Shown piece after piece: positions 1 through 14,300 of a stretch of 64,000 nt of DNA. The notes below the pieces were generated by a model, which saw nothing but the letters and a program-made list of their open reading frames with translations, was not told the DNA's origin and searched no databases. Numbering within the stretch: the stretch's first letter is position 1; each line of letters opens with the position of its first letter. The position numbers were made by a program, and so were the translations under genes. Source of the stretch: Melitaea cinxia. Taxonomy: Eukaryota; Arthropoda; Insecta; Lepidoptera; Nymphalidae. The stretch lies in assembly GCF_905220565.1 (NCBI RefSeq), contig NC_059414.1, positions 3,036,001 through 3,100,000 of the forward strand, in the 5' to 3' direction.

Positions 1-1284
1 ATGTATGATAAAATTTAGTTAATGGTAGTCAAAAACAGCTGACTTTTATAAACTTAGGACTTAAAGGCAAAAATAGAGAACGAAATAAAAAAAATTTACT
101 AAACGGAATCCTTGTACAAGAATATTAAAGCTGTTAATTCCTTAAAAACTAACTCACAACAAGAATACACAAGAATCTAAAACAAATAAAGTCAAGACAA
201 ATAAAATAACTAAATTGAAAACTCCAAACGGCCAGCCTTTACACTAGAATCTAAGTGTAAATAAATTAGCCTACGAAGCTACGAAGTCCGTAGCTTCATG
301 GCATAGCGTAGACCGTCGTAGCCAGGTTACGGTACCGAGAACCAATACTGCAGGGCATTGAATCTTTAACTACGCCTGCGAAAATACTATCCTAATATTT
401 TCGCCTGTATTATTATCGTGTTAAAGTTCAAAATTTACTACCACTTTCATAGGAAAAGATGAGGCTATAAAGCGTCTGCTCGATCCCGAAACAATCTGCA
501 GATGGCGCTGGCGGGTCATATTTTATGAGCAATTTGACTACTTCTTTTGAATTTTAGTACTCTTAGTTTTGCTTTTCATTAGAACACTTCTGAACTCTAT
601 TTGTTTATCTTTTTCTCGAAATAAACATTATTTATATGAAAGTTTATCAAAAAATATTTCATTACTTAACTATAAAAATATATGAAAAGTTGGTCTCGTT
701 GATAAACTTAATAATTGATGTCTATTTATATTAGACAAACTTTAACCTATTACGTCGTGGGAAAAGTTTGTTCGTATTTTATATAGAAATTCAGAATAAA
801 GTTTTGCAAAATTCATTTACATTAATTATTAATTATAACAAATATGTACCATTTTGTTCGATAACTTGCCGCCATATCGTAGACAGGATTGCGTTTCTAT
901 AAAAATTTTGGTATTTCTCATTAAAAAACCGCGACAAGTAGTTTTGACAGTCCTCTTGATGTTAACTTTACACTACCTAAAGAATTCTTAAGATACCGAA
1001 ACAGATGGATGCATAAAGACTTCCCAGTCTAACTCTTTCAATTTCATTGATTGGATAAAGACGTATGCGGTCAGGCATTGTCGTGGTAAAAGACCACGCC
1101 TTTTCTGTTGATCAATTCTGGCCGCTAATTCTCGATTTCTTGATAAAGTCTCATCAGATGTTGACAATAAAAGTCCGAATCTTTTTTGTTTAGTTTGGCC
1201 TTTCCAAATGGGTCAAAACTGTTTTATGATCAATTCTCAGATTATCATAGTTAGATTGTTAGTTGCTTAAACCAATTTTTGGCT

Positions 1285-1540
1285 ACTCTTACTGACCTTT
1301 TTTTTACGTGGGGAAAATCCTTCATGGATACCCTCCAGCGCAGGGGTGCCAGAAGGTTATGACAGACTCCTACTGACTAAAAAACCACTACGTGTGAGCA
1401 GTCGTTCGTGGGGCAAGATGGGGTCGCGCTAGCATTCGCCACCTCGCCCCGGCGGTACATCCGGACAAAGCCTTCGGGCCCCGGCACAATGCTGGGGTGG
1501 TCTTGTTGGCCTCCCTCACAACAACTCTTACTGACCCTGC
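1285..1540 (-). mobile_element. Probable LINE 3' UTR fragment
   Basis: A GC-rich island in AT-rich sequence, with minus-strand text AGGCCAACAAGACCACCCCA, GCCCGAAGGCTTTGTCCGGA and GCGAGGTGGCGAATGCTAGC. Direct TCTTACTGACC motifs lie near both ends. No coding. Assignment as a LINE tail is inference from its general look. Confidence 0.5.
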
Positions 1541-3627
1541 CTTAGGTCCATAAACGTCACAAAAAAAATTTTGCAGCTTGAGTCACAATTTTACGTTTAT
1601 TAAAGTTAAACTTTAAATGTCCGAAATTTTTCGTTAGATCCACTAATTTTGGCGGACAGAAAAACAAATTAAAAGTGGCGTAAACGACGAGAAAACACGA
1701 AAACACCTTTTCCAAGACCTTTTCCAAGAAGATTAAAAATTTCATCTTCGATATAACTTTTCTAACTTTCATGTTTGCCATTGATCTTACACTATATGTA
1801 AAATGTGTTTGCTGTTGCCAATTTTAAGTTACCGATATTTACACTATTGTAGGCTGCATAAGGACGGGTTTACTCTTACTTTAACTCCGAATGGAAAATC
1901 TCAAGCAAATAATGAGATAAGCTGTAAACTCAAAACCACGGCTAATAAAAATCAATCATCAAAAATCACATAAATTTGAATTGCTTTCATAAATACAGCT
2001 ACAGCACCTTAACTACTACACACATACGTATGTATGTATCGTTTGATAGTCAGAATAGTTCCATATTTCCTATCCATTCGACCCGTTTCCTATCCGCTAT
2101 TAGCAGCCTACTCATCGCCGCGGCCCAGAAAAGCCTTTGTGCCACAACGCGAACTATTGTTTGTCATTTCGGTTTTTTTTTTCTCCTCCGATGTAAGTAG
2201 GTCGGTCTTTTAGACCTTTTCCCGCATTTCTAGCATTGTGCTTTGTAACGTGAATGAATGTGAAAATTCCGTGAATTCCTCACTTCAGACCAATTCGTAA
2301 TGGGATTTTAGGTAAAGGGTTAGTCTATTTTTGAATATAAATTTAATTATTAATTAATATTCTTTCGGAGGTTGATTAATTTCTTTTCAAAGCTAAGACT
2401 TATGAAGCGGAAGTTATCTTCTGATATTATGCACGAGTAAGTTTTTTTTTTTTCCTTTGAATTCCTTAACATAGAACGGATAAACTCCAAACAGGTACGA
2501 AACTTTATATGTATAGGGGGAGGAGAAAAAGTTATTATTATTATTAAACAGCAGCTGCGGTAAAAGGAACAAAGTTCACAGTGCTGCTAATGAAAAAACT
2601 TGTGCTCGCTAATTCGGTGATCAACTGCAGAAAAACCTACCTTTTGTTAAGTGCTGTCTGGTAACTTCGACATGGTATTATGATGTAGCCTTCTATTAAG
2701 GCTTTTTAAGTCTATGACAAATTTCATGTGTCCTGTTTATATCCTGCTATATTTCTTTTGGAAATTTTAGCATCAAGGAAATGAAGGATAAGCGTTCGTA
2801 GGAAAACTTGTTTATTTATAAAGAAGCTGTGTTAATTTATATTCAAAGGCTTGTGATGTAAAATAAATAATTAAAACTTTGGAAATTTCTCTTCAAATGG
2901 TGAATAAAAATTTCTATACCAGCGAAGTCACAAGCAACTCATAGTTATTTATTAAATTTCTCTAAAATTTAGTTGACTACCATAAGGTCGTGAAAACTTT
3001 GGCGTATATTAAAACAAATCATTATTCTATAATTCAGTTCAATCAAATTGGTTATTTTCTGCCACCATCCAGATATTATTACAAACTATCAAACTACGAA
3101 GACACTATAATATTAGACCAACGTAAAATCCGTTAAATTGTCAGCAGCGAATGATTTAGTCGATATCATAGCACACGAGACTACAATGATTTTGCGGTCG
3201 ACGGACTTAGAACTTAGACTGCCTATTTAGGATACCAAACGTTTATCCAAAAATATACCCTATTTTAATACAGATAGAGCATATTATGGCTAATCTATGT
3301 TTGGTTTATTTCAGACAACATTCCTAAGCCAATATCTGAGTTACTTCAGTGTTGAGAATTTATACGCTTAGAAATGACATGAATCTTAATACAAACAACG
3401 TTAAAGTTTTAATCAAGTAAATATTGACAAAGAACGGAGCATTTATTTAATACTAACTTCCCGGACAGACTTCTGTCAAAAGTTAATAGATTTTTATTTA
3501 TAATTTTTTTTTTTTTTTTTTTTAGTATGAAAACCTGCTGTGGGCCTTAAGGAACATACAAAAAATTAATTAGAAGAATTGGTCGAGCCATTCTCGAGAT
3601 ATGCGCTTAGCAACATTCATTTTTCTA

Positions 3628-3835
3628 ATATATAAAATTCTCGTGTCATGGTGTTAAACATTGAACTCCTCCAAAACGGCTCGACCGATTTTAATAAAAT
3701 TTTGTGGGCATATCGGGTCTGAGAATCGGCCAACATCTATTTTTAATACCCCTAAGTTATAAGGGGGGAGGGGATTAAGCAGGTTAATAACATATATGGC
3801 AAAGAAACGTTTGCGGGGTCAGCTAGTATTTATAT
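3628..3835 (+). repeat. Dispersed repeat with GCTGACCCCGCAAACG end, copy 1
   Basis: Contains CTCCAAAACGGCTCGACCGA, GGGCATATCGGGTCTGAGAA and ends CGTTTGCGGGGTCAGCTAGT. Matches 51107-51312 in inverse orientation and 40161-40480 more distantly. Confidence 0.8.
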
Positions 3836-5076
3836 AAGATAGAAGATAAAAAGTAAGACGTCTTATTTAAAGGGAAACTAAATTTCGAGATTAATTATAT
3901 TATTTTATCTTAGTCATTCAGTTCGTATTTTCAGACAATTAAGGAAATCATCTTTTGTTTTACTTTAGTGACTTGATGCAGAACCTCTGTTGTATATATA
4001 CTTACTTTTAAAAGCATTAAACCATTTTTTTTTATTCCTTTAGATATAAACCCAACCATTTACATGAATAAGACTAGAACAACTTAGAAAGAATAATTAT
4101 ATTTTTTCTTCCATAAAAATGTGGTATGTTTTATTATTAAATCTTTGTGTAACTTCCGAGCTAAAAGCATTTGCATGCAGTCATCATTGTCTAAGTGTCG
4201 TCACGAATCTTATGCAATAATTATTTTAATGACTTTTACGTTTTGAAAAAAGTACGATTTCACTCTTCGAATGACATTAAAATAGCTCGTGAAACATTAA
4301 AATTAAAGCTAATTTTGGGTTTTATAATGTTTTTCGTACGAGAATCTTGTAGGAATTTGTGCTAAGTATAATTTACCTTTTTATCATTATGACTAACGTT
4401 TCTTTTGATAACGGTCAACAAAAGATCTAGAAATCTATAGAATAATATTGCTGAAATAACTTATTTAGTTGTGAAGTTGTGAAGCCAAAGAAACAAACTT
4501 ATTATGTTACAAAAATAGCTCAAATAACCTAATTCATTCTATGTAATAAATAATATTTTCTTATAAAGAAAAAAAAAACCGCAAAAAATATTTCAATATT
4601 AATTTTTTTTATATTTGTTACTATTTTTACTATTTCCATATCGCTTATATAACGTTTTAAGTCCTGTAAAACAATCTTACATGCTAATATAATACATAAA
4701 ACAAAAACAAAAAAAAAAAAAAAAAACATTTAAACAACCAAAATAATAAGCAATACAGAGAACAGGTTAGCGAATGAAACAAGCTGTTAGTAAAATTCGT
4801 TTATTGCCCAACACCAATGCACAAAAGTGATATTTTATACAAATGACAATTCACTTTAGCCAACGATGGAACAAATGTTTGTAGTCTCAAACAGCCAACT
4901 TTTGGCAATCAGTTGCCAAGCACTCAATATAAAGAATTGGTCGAAACCACTGTTCACGAACATTTGGTCAAACATTTGCTCCAATATTACAAATAATCCC
5001 CCAACATCCAATGTTAGTTGCCAAACTCTAACTACGTGTTATTAGGTGACCGCCACACTCAACCAGAAAAACTTAC

Positions 5077-5332
5077 CGAGCTGAGACTCAGACTTTTCAC
5101 TGTCCATTTGTCTTTCTATCGAAGCGCGTGGTGTGGATGATGCCTTAACTGGGACCTCATCTTGTGGTTTTCTTGAAGAATCTCGTATGAACGACCAGTC
5201 TTCCTTGAGCTTGAGGACACGTTCTCGGACCTCTGGAGAGACGGTCTGTTTCGCTGCTACACATTCTCGTTCGATGTTGTTGTAGTTTTCGAGAACTTCA
5301 CGAATTTCGGTTTCTTTATCTTTTATCACCGT
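5077..5332 (-). CDS. Dys: Dys exon hh: last rod exon in window
   Basis: Residues 2665-2749 plus one base. IKDKETEIREVLENYNNIE, then LKLKEDWSFIRDSSRK with the conserved Trp, then a Ser/Pro/charged stretch. Acceptor TAACAG, donor CTCG/GTAAGT in phase 1, so the coding sequence continues below position 1. Confidence 0.92.
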
Positions 5333-8300
5333 CTGTTAGAAAATATTGTTTATTTATATATGAATTGATAATTGCTAAATGTAGATGAAATTAGTTTTGT
5401 AAGATTAATACCATTAGTAATTTTGTTTAGTGCGTTACTTTTTTAAACGTTACTAAAATAACTAAACAAAATATATCGAATACTTTTTAATAAATCTATT
5501 GCAGATAGACTTTCTCTAAAAATTGAAGAGTATGATTAATGAAAACTACAAAGACATTTTTTTTTCTACTTTTTTATTTGTATACCAAGCAATTTGTTAT
5601 CATTAACAATATAAAGAACATGAAAATTCAATTGCCAACATTTTATCGCCACCGCTATTGAGTTTCCAGTTTAAGTCAATAACAGTGTAAAATTAAAAAA
5701 AATCATCACTTTTATTAGAAATACCTACATATTTCAGAACACCTAATGGGCCCAAATTACGCTATATAATACCGCTCTACGACAACACATTGCCACAGTA
5801 GCATCACTGGTTTATGGCTGTAGCGTTAGCGACTGCGGGTTCAATCCCCGCACATGGCATTACATTTGCAATGACCATAGAGTTTGCCTTGGTCTAGACG
5901 TTTGTGCATCAATCTAGTGTGTTTCTAGACCTCCAACACAGGAGCTATCCTAGTTGGCACCGTTTAGTGTGAGGCGTTTATTTATTTATTATTTAGAAAT
6001 ATAGCTCCAAGTGCAAGTGAACCTATTAAGATATTGTGTCACAACTTACATCTAAATCAGACGGTGTAGCAGTGGGAACATTATCAGCTAATGCGAGCCG
6101 AGCCCGTGTCTCCATTGCCCAAGCGAGCGCGGCGTCCAACCGCGTCGTGTACTTGCCCAGAGCCGTCAGCTTGCTCTTGACGTACTCTCCGTGGGCAGAC
6201 AAACTTGCTTGTGCCTATTAATAACGAAAAATTCTGTCAGCACAAAACAATAAGTACCTAAACAAAAATAAAGGCATATATACGTATTAGTTAAATTAGA
6301 AATAATAATTGTGTTTGCTGGCAAACGAAAAAAAAACCGACTTCAATTACATCGACAAGTAGGTAGACGAAAAAAATAGCCAAGTCAATACGCATTATCA
6401 AAGATTACTCCAAAAGTTGTAGTCAGATCTCGATGAAATTTAAATGTATCAAAGATTACTCCAAAAGTTGTAATCAGATCTCGATGAAATTTTAATGTGA
6501 CCACATCAAAAATATCGGCTTTCGATTAAATTAAAAATCATCAAAATCGATACACCCAGTAATAAGTTATGTGGATTTTCAAGGGTTTCCCTCTTTCCCT
6601 CGATTTCTTTGGGATCCCATCATCAGATCCTGGTTTACTTATCATGATACCACACCTGGGATATCTCTTTTCCAACAAAAAAAAAGGATTATCAAAATCG
6701 GTTCATAAACGACGAACTTATCCCCGAACATACATAAAAAAATATATATATACGGTCGAATTGAGTAACCTCCTCCTTTTTTTGAAGTCGGTTAATAAAC
6801 GTTTCATTGTCTTTAAGTAATATTAAATAAGCGATAATAAAGGAAAAATTCATGTCATATCTTCACCTTATTAAGAAAACCGAATATTTTAGGGTAGTTT
6901 ATTTCATGCAGTTAATTATTTTTAAACAAGGTATGTCAATTCTCGTTAAAAAGTTAATAGAGCGATCGTAGCAAATTATTACCATTTTCACGTTGACTTG
7001 ATTTCCACTTATTACAACAAATCTTTGTTACACACATATTGTTACTTTACTTAACAAACACAGCATATTTTTTCTAAATGGAATTTACATTCACGTATAT
7101 GATAAAAACATTATAAACAAGAGCAATATAATATAACTTTATATTTTTCTAAGCCAAACTTTTTACTCCAAAGTAAACTTCAGTTTCCTAAAAGTAAAGT
7201 ATGTTTCTGAAATTTAAAAAAGTTCTGCAAATAACGGTTCGAAAATATTTACGTAAACTAATGTAACTTTCACAGAGGTAGTTAGCCCGAGTCTTAAAAT
7301 TTCTGTAGCGATAAGTTTTGGTACTTGTCTCTACATGATTTTAAGTGTAGGTTAAACAAAAATTCTCAATAAGACAACGTCACTTTCTTGAGAACAATTT
7401 AACACAGTTAAGAAAGATATATTAACATTCGTCAGTTTGCCTACAAAAATTACTAACAAAATTAATTTTATTACAAACGATGATTTTATTTTAATAATTA
7501 GCTCTTTTAATATTTTACTAATTTTATTTATCAACGCTATTTTCTTTACGCATGTTGGTTTTCATCAATTAAAAATCAGTAAGGATGGTTTTTCAGGAAA
7601 ACCTGAAAATATAACGGCTTTTTATATTTGATTTTTCATCTATATTTAATTATTACGTAACATTGAAATCAAGAATCAATTATACAAGAGCTGACTGTAG
7701 AGGATTTGTCTCAAAAAATAGTGCACCTCAAAATATTTTACATTTTACGCAAGTTAAACACCAACTATGAGCATAAGACATTAGCGGTGCAATGAGTACG
7801 ATCAGACCAGACGGAGGGCGGTAAGGGCTGTTGAGTCTAGCCGCGTGGTCCCACTTGCCCATTGTGAGTGAACTACTAATTAGATCCACTACAGAATGTT
7901 GCTTTTACCACTACATTGCTTTGCAGATTTGAAAGATACGAGGAAATGATCAATGGAAGTATTTGGTATTAAGTTTATGTCCAAATCTAAAAAGAAAGAA
8001 AGGCAATAAATAGAGGTTTCTTTGCGCTGCTCTGAGTTGTTTGTATTGGTATTTAAGATTGCGTAATGTTTGATGTTTTATTATCATGCCAGCCAATAGT
8101 TATGCCAGAAAAATAAGAAGCAACCCAACAGCATTTTCTACAAGCTTCATACTGTCGGTAGGTATTAAATTTATTCTATAAACCTGTAGGTGCATTTTTA
8201 ACCGACTTCCAAAAAAGGAGGAGGTTCTCAATTCGACTGTATTGTTTTTTTTTTTATGTATGTTACATCAGAACTTTTGACCGTGTGGACCGATTTCGAC

Positions 8301-11300
8301 AATTTTTTTTTTAATCGAAAGGTGGTGTGTGCCAATTGGTCCCATTTAAATTTATTTGAGATCTAACAACTACTTTTCGAGTTATATCTAATAATGCGTT
8401 TTTACTTGACGCTTTTTTCGTCGACCTACGTTGTATTATACCACATAACTTTCTACTGGATGTACCGATTTTGATAATTCTTTTTTTGTTGGGAAGGAGA
8501 TATCCCTAGCTTAGTACCATGATAAGGAAACTAGGATTTGATGATGGGATCTCAGAGAAATCGAGGGAAACTCTTGAAAATCCGCAATAACTTTTTACTG
8601 GGTGTACCGATTTTGATAATTCTTTTTTTGTTGGAAAGAAGATATCCCTAGTTTAGTACCATGATAAGGAAACCAGGATCTGATGATGGGATCCTAGAGA
8701 AATCGAGGGAAACTCTTGAAAATCCGCAATAACTTTTTACTGGGTGTACCGATTTTGATAATTTTTAATTTAATCGAAAGCTGATGTTTGTCATGTGGTC
8801 ACATAAAAATTTTATTGAGATCTGATAACTACTTTTTGAGTAATCTTTGATAACGCGTAGTTACTTGACTATTTTTTCGTCGATCTACGTTGTATTACTC
8901 GTCGATGTAATTGAAGTCGGTTTTTTTTTCGTTTGCGAGCAAACACAATTATTCAATATAATATATATAACTAGCGACCCGCCCCGGCTTCGCACGGTTG
9001 CAAAAAATATCAGTGTACCTCTATTATATTATGCATGGAATATACATATAAACCTTCCTCTTCAATCACTCAATCTATTAAAAAAACCGCATCAAAATCT
9101 GTTGCGTACTTTTAAAGATTTAAGCATAATATAGTAGAGCAACACTGATATTTTTTGAGGTTTCTTATGTAATGTCGCAAATAAACATATTTTTTGCGCT
9201 TACATTGCAAATATTTTATATTTAATAGCAGCACTGTATCCGTGCGAAGCCAGGACAGGGCGGGTCGGTTGTATTGTATAAATAGAAAATAAAACTTTTT
9301 CGGAATAACCACTTATTTATTATATTTTATTTTTTTTAATACTATGTTTCGATAAATTTACATTATATTCTTTAATTTAATGATTTTGATTTTTAAAATC
9401 AGTTTCAAACAAACAAACTCTTCCTTCCAAAATCAATTAATCTAGTCACTGTAGTAATTATTTCGAAAAATACTTCTTTGAATTAAAATACTATTTAACT
9501 ACAATAAACTTGAATTCAATCTTGTATCAAAGGTATTCAAGCATTTCATTATAAACACATAAAAAAAGAACAAAGATTTTTTTAAGGAAACCGTGGAAAA
9601 GCAGAAGTAATCCATAAAAATAACAATGCGGATTATCCGGCTTCCCGCTAGTACCTTTCGAGATACCTAAAAAAGCGGTAAGGTAGAAAATATTTAACGA
9701 TCGGGATTAAGTCCTGTCCTGTCCGGCTATTGTTGAACGGGGGCTAAATCAAGGAGGCGGCCGCTCACACCCCTGGGACGAGATTAGACCTGGCCTACAT
9801 TATAGGGCAGTGTTTCAAACTTGAATAAAAAGAAAACATTTTTTCATCTCAAACTTGTGGCTCTTATAAATTGTTGTCTTAGCGTGGAATATCTTAACTT
9901 TATAGTTGGAAAGATAATATTTAAAGTTCGAATTGGTATCGGCACACGGAATCTCTTTATTTTTTTCTTTCTTTTGTTGTAATAACTTTTCGCATTAGAT
10001 ATATAAAACCAATTAAATACATACTTATGGTTATAAATCGTAGCGCATTAACGTCTCAAATTTATTAATATGATAAGTAGTTATAGTCTTAATAAATTAG
10101 TATTATAAGTAATTTTACAAATTAAAAATTTCAAATCCAATTTAGTCGAAATTAAAAACTATCAACTTAAAATAGAACTATTGTTTTAAATCATCAAAGC
10201 GAAATATTTGCTACGTTCCTCAATGTAGACTCACCATTAAAGTACGTCCAACCCCAAAATACAGTCGGGGGCCGAGGCGACCCCCACTAATTTACGTGTT
10301 CGCTATAATGTGTCGTCAGTGCAGACTGCAGCCGTGCGTGCTAATTCACTGCTGCACGCTTGCACGAGTGCACTTTTAATCATTGTTGTGGCATTCAATT
10401 GGCGGCGCTGTAATTTCGTCTGATAGCCGACTATGAGGCCGTTTCAATATTTTACAAATTGCACCTTTGCTTTAATTTGTGTGTTTCGATGAATTTAAAA
10501 TAATATTTCTTTTGACATATTTCATCGTTGTTTGGTGTGTATGTGTAACGGTAAGTGGGTTGTCTATTTATGTTTATGACAATTTTTAAAAGCCTAAATA
10601 AATAGTGTCCATAGTTGCATTGACGAAATAATATTTTATATTTTTTTGACTTTCATAGTTACCTACACTATGATTTATACATTATAGTGCTTGCAATATA
10701 AGGAACTCAAAACAATCAACAACAAACACGGTAATATCTTGTATACACGAAATAAAATAAACATATGAATCGTATCCATTACAGACCTTGTATTAAAAAA
10801 TAAAATTAATACATCTTTAAATATTCATTCATAGCTAAGTTAACTAAGAATCAACAAAATTTATATTTATTATAACAAGTAAATCAAAACTTTCTTAGAG
10901 ACGTCTTTTAAGCTAGGAAACATTTACAATTCTGTAAAGCTGCTATCTCATTACAGCAGACAAACATTAAGTATTCGAAATAAATTAACCAGTTCCAAGC
11001 AAAACTTGTAAAGAGTGTTTCTTCAACAAGACTTGGACCACTGCCAATTTTATGATGTGTATTTTAATTATACAGCAAGTAAAAATTTATAAATGAGAAA
11101 ATAAAAATGAGATTCTTTTATACTTTTGAAGAGCGTCTGCATTTGACGGGTTATACAATGAAATGTATAAAGAAAAATAATACTACATTTATATCTAGAA
11201 AGATAAAAATATACTGAAATTATTTTGTGACAAAAAACAAAGCAGTTTTTTGTTATTGTATTCTTAACATTTTATTTAGTATTTTAGAGTGTTAGTTTAT

Positions 11301-14300
11301 TGCTATATTATACTTTGATTTGTTTTGTGTACAAGTTTTAGCCTTCTTACGACTTTATCGATTTTCTTATCAAATATATGTTAGCTTCAAAAATGAAGAC
11401 ACGTTGGCGCAACGATCATAGTGGTGTGGCTGTTGCCCTGACGGTTGCGGGTTTGATCCCCACACATGACAAACATATGTATGGTGTTCGTGCAGTCCTT
11501 GCGGGTCTCTCCACCATGCCTCGGGACCACATTAAACCTTCGGTCCCGGTTGTTATCGTCTTCACGTGATAGCGATCTTTACTCATAGTATGGAATATAT
11601 CCGTCAACCCGCATTGGAGCAGCGTGGTGGATTAAGCTCCTTCTCCCATATGGGGAAAGCGGCCTATGCCCAACATTAGAACTACAGGCTGAAGCGCGAA
11701 TAGCTTCTTTTGATCATATGTTCCTGATTTGACATAAAGACACTCTTGTAATGAAGGGCGTTCATTCTTTGATTGGATTTTATCTAATATAGTTTAACAG
11801 TGAGAACTAAGTAGTGTACAAGTTGGTTGCTGTAAATAAATGTCTTTACAAGGATCTTTGAAGATTTATTTATCACCCACATTGAATGTGAAAAGATTCT
11901 AATACAAATCATCAGTGTGCCAATATTTCACTTAATAACATAATAAGCACTTTAATTTATAATATAATAATATAAAACAAATATATATTCACTCCTCCTC
12001 CGCCTCATTTCAAACAAAAATTTATATTTTAAGAAAATATTATTTTCAGAAAAAAGATACTCTGATATTGACATATTCACTTAAAGAAACACTAACTTCT
12101 AATCCACTTCATTTATTTAATATAAAACATTACTTATCTCATATAATTTATAATACTCTACCTACACGAAACGGACGATAAATTCACACGAATTATTTAA
12201 CGTGAGTTTTGTAAACTGACGAATCGTCTGACACGTAATATCTCACGTGCTAGTATTTACATTATACAAGAACACTGCGTTACAGTGTCGAAAGAAATAT
12301 ACGTAATTTGGACATTATACGCTGTGTGGTGACGGCATTAAAGAATATAGCCTCTCTCTTCCCGTGGATGTCGTAAAGGCGACTAAGGGATAACATAGTT
12401 CCACTACCACCTTGGAACTTAATAAGCCGACTGATGGCGGGATAACCATCTAACTGCTGGCTTTGAAATACACAGGCCGAAGACGGGCAGCAGCATCTTC
12501 GGAGCTACAAAGCCAGCCCTGCGGTCACCAACCCGCCTGCCCAGCGTGGTAACTATGGGAAAAACTAAAATTTTTGGCGCGAGCTTGTGGAGGCCTATGT
12601 CCAGTGGTGGACTGCGATAGGCTGATGTGTGTGTATGTGTGGACTTTTTATAGTAACTAGCGACCCGCCTGGCACGGTTGCAAAAACTATCAGTGTTCCT
12701 CTACTATATTATTCATGTATTATACATATAAACCCTCCTCTGGAATCGCTCTATTTACTAAAGAAAAGCGCATCAAAATCCGTTGCGTAGTTTTAAAGAT
12801 CTAAGCATACAGACAGCGGGAGACGACTTTGCTTTATACTATATAATAATGAAATTTAAAATTATTTCTATTGTATTCCTAAATCACAACTTTAGATGGT
12901 ACCAAGAATTATTGAAGTTATATAACTGCATTTTTTATTATTGTTTTATTTTTGTGCTATATTTATATAAAGTTATTTTTAATTATTTGTGATCTCGATT
13001 TAAAAATTGTTTCAATCATGTACATGATCAATATTTAAACTTTAAAAAAACTTTGTAACACTGCGTTCAATGAACTTATACCATTTACCATAGACAAATT
13101 AAAGTACAAATAACTCAGGTAAAGCTTTCGTGTTTCAGACTACACGTAATCGTTTTGGTTTCACGTCTAGTCTAGCTAAGACTCGTAAAACGAAATTCTG
13201 TCTAATTTTGCCATTGTTTTTTGTACAAACAACCTGTCTGTTAAAATTATTAATGGAATTCTATTTCTGTTATATCGCTGGCCCCGGGCAATAAAGCGGT
13301 ATACGCCGGTTACACCCTTTTTAATGTTATTTAATTTTTGGCTTCTCTGAGTATCAATCTATCACTCTTATTTTTTTCAGTTTTTTTTATTAATATTTCG
13401 TTAGAATAAATGACAATTACCGTTTTATTGCATGGATAATTCTCTTACGACTAAGCTATGTATTATTGCATTATTCTTAAGAAAAATAACACAAAAAACC
13501 GGTGAACATCTTTACAGTAATTGTTAATGATCTTGCAATTAAAATAGTATCATCTATGAATTGTATTATACATTTTTTTAATTATTTCATTAAAAAAATA
13601 TACGATTTGTTTTTAAAAAAATATTTTTATAAGCTTAAATTGGTAAAAAAAATAGCTTTCATTTGACATATTGAACGTCTGTTTTGGATCACTGTACACT
13701 GCACTATAAACAAATTAGCTTCTTTTATTTCTCCTGTAAAATTTGATTTTTGATATTACCGCTTTATTGCCCGGGGACAGCGATATATTGATGAAGGTCG
13801 AGGTCTCGTCGCAGACTTATGTAACCTTCATCTTTATGTGTGACGTTAAGATTACAAGGTATAGTCTGAGTACTTTTAAGTGTTATTTAAAAAGTAGTCT
13901 TAAGTGACACAAAACCTAACTATGTATGACTCCCAACTCTTTTCATTCTTTTTTTTTTTAAATCGACCAAATAAGTGTATGGCTCAACTGGTGGTAACCG
14001 GTTACTGCAGCCTATACACACGCCTACAATAGCAAAAGTATCGCAAGCGCGTTCCCGGCCCTACCCCCAATCCTTCCAGGCGCTCTAGTCACCTTAGTCA
14101 TCACAAAAACGCAACATCGCTTGAAATCAGTATTATTTAGCTGTAATATTCTGTAAGGTCGAGGTACTTCCCCAGTTTGGCTGCTCCAGATTTTGAGCAG
14201 GATTTCCCTGTGTCAATAATCAATAAATTGTCTTTATCTTATTTTTCTCATCTAAATTCAAAATTGATAATTGTGTATATATTACGATCGATCATTTAAA

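Larger units (their letters stand above)
1..5076. other. Intron after exon hh (incomplete)
   Basis: AT-rich intron of the dystrophin gene. Apart from the LINE-tail fragment and one dispersed repeat, I see poly-T and poly-A runs (3509, 4707) and no exon-like open frame. The next coding exon (entering in phase 1) must lie below position 1. Confidence 0.8.

Noticed and set aside
11378..11607. Short open frames on both strands
   Set aside because: Both lie inside a tRNA-derived SINE and have no homologue I recognise.
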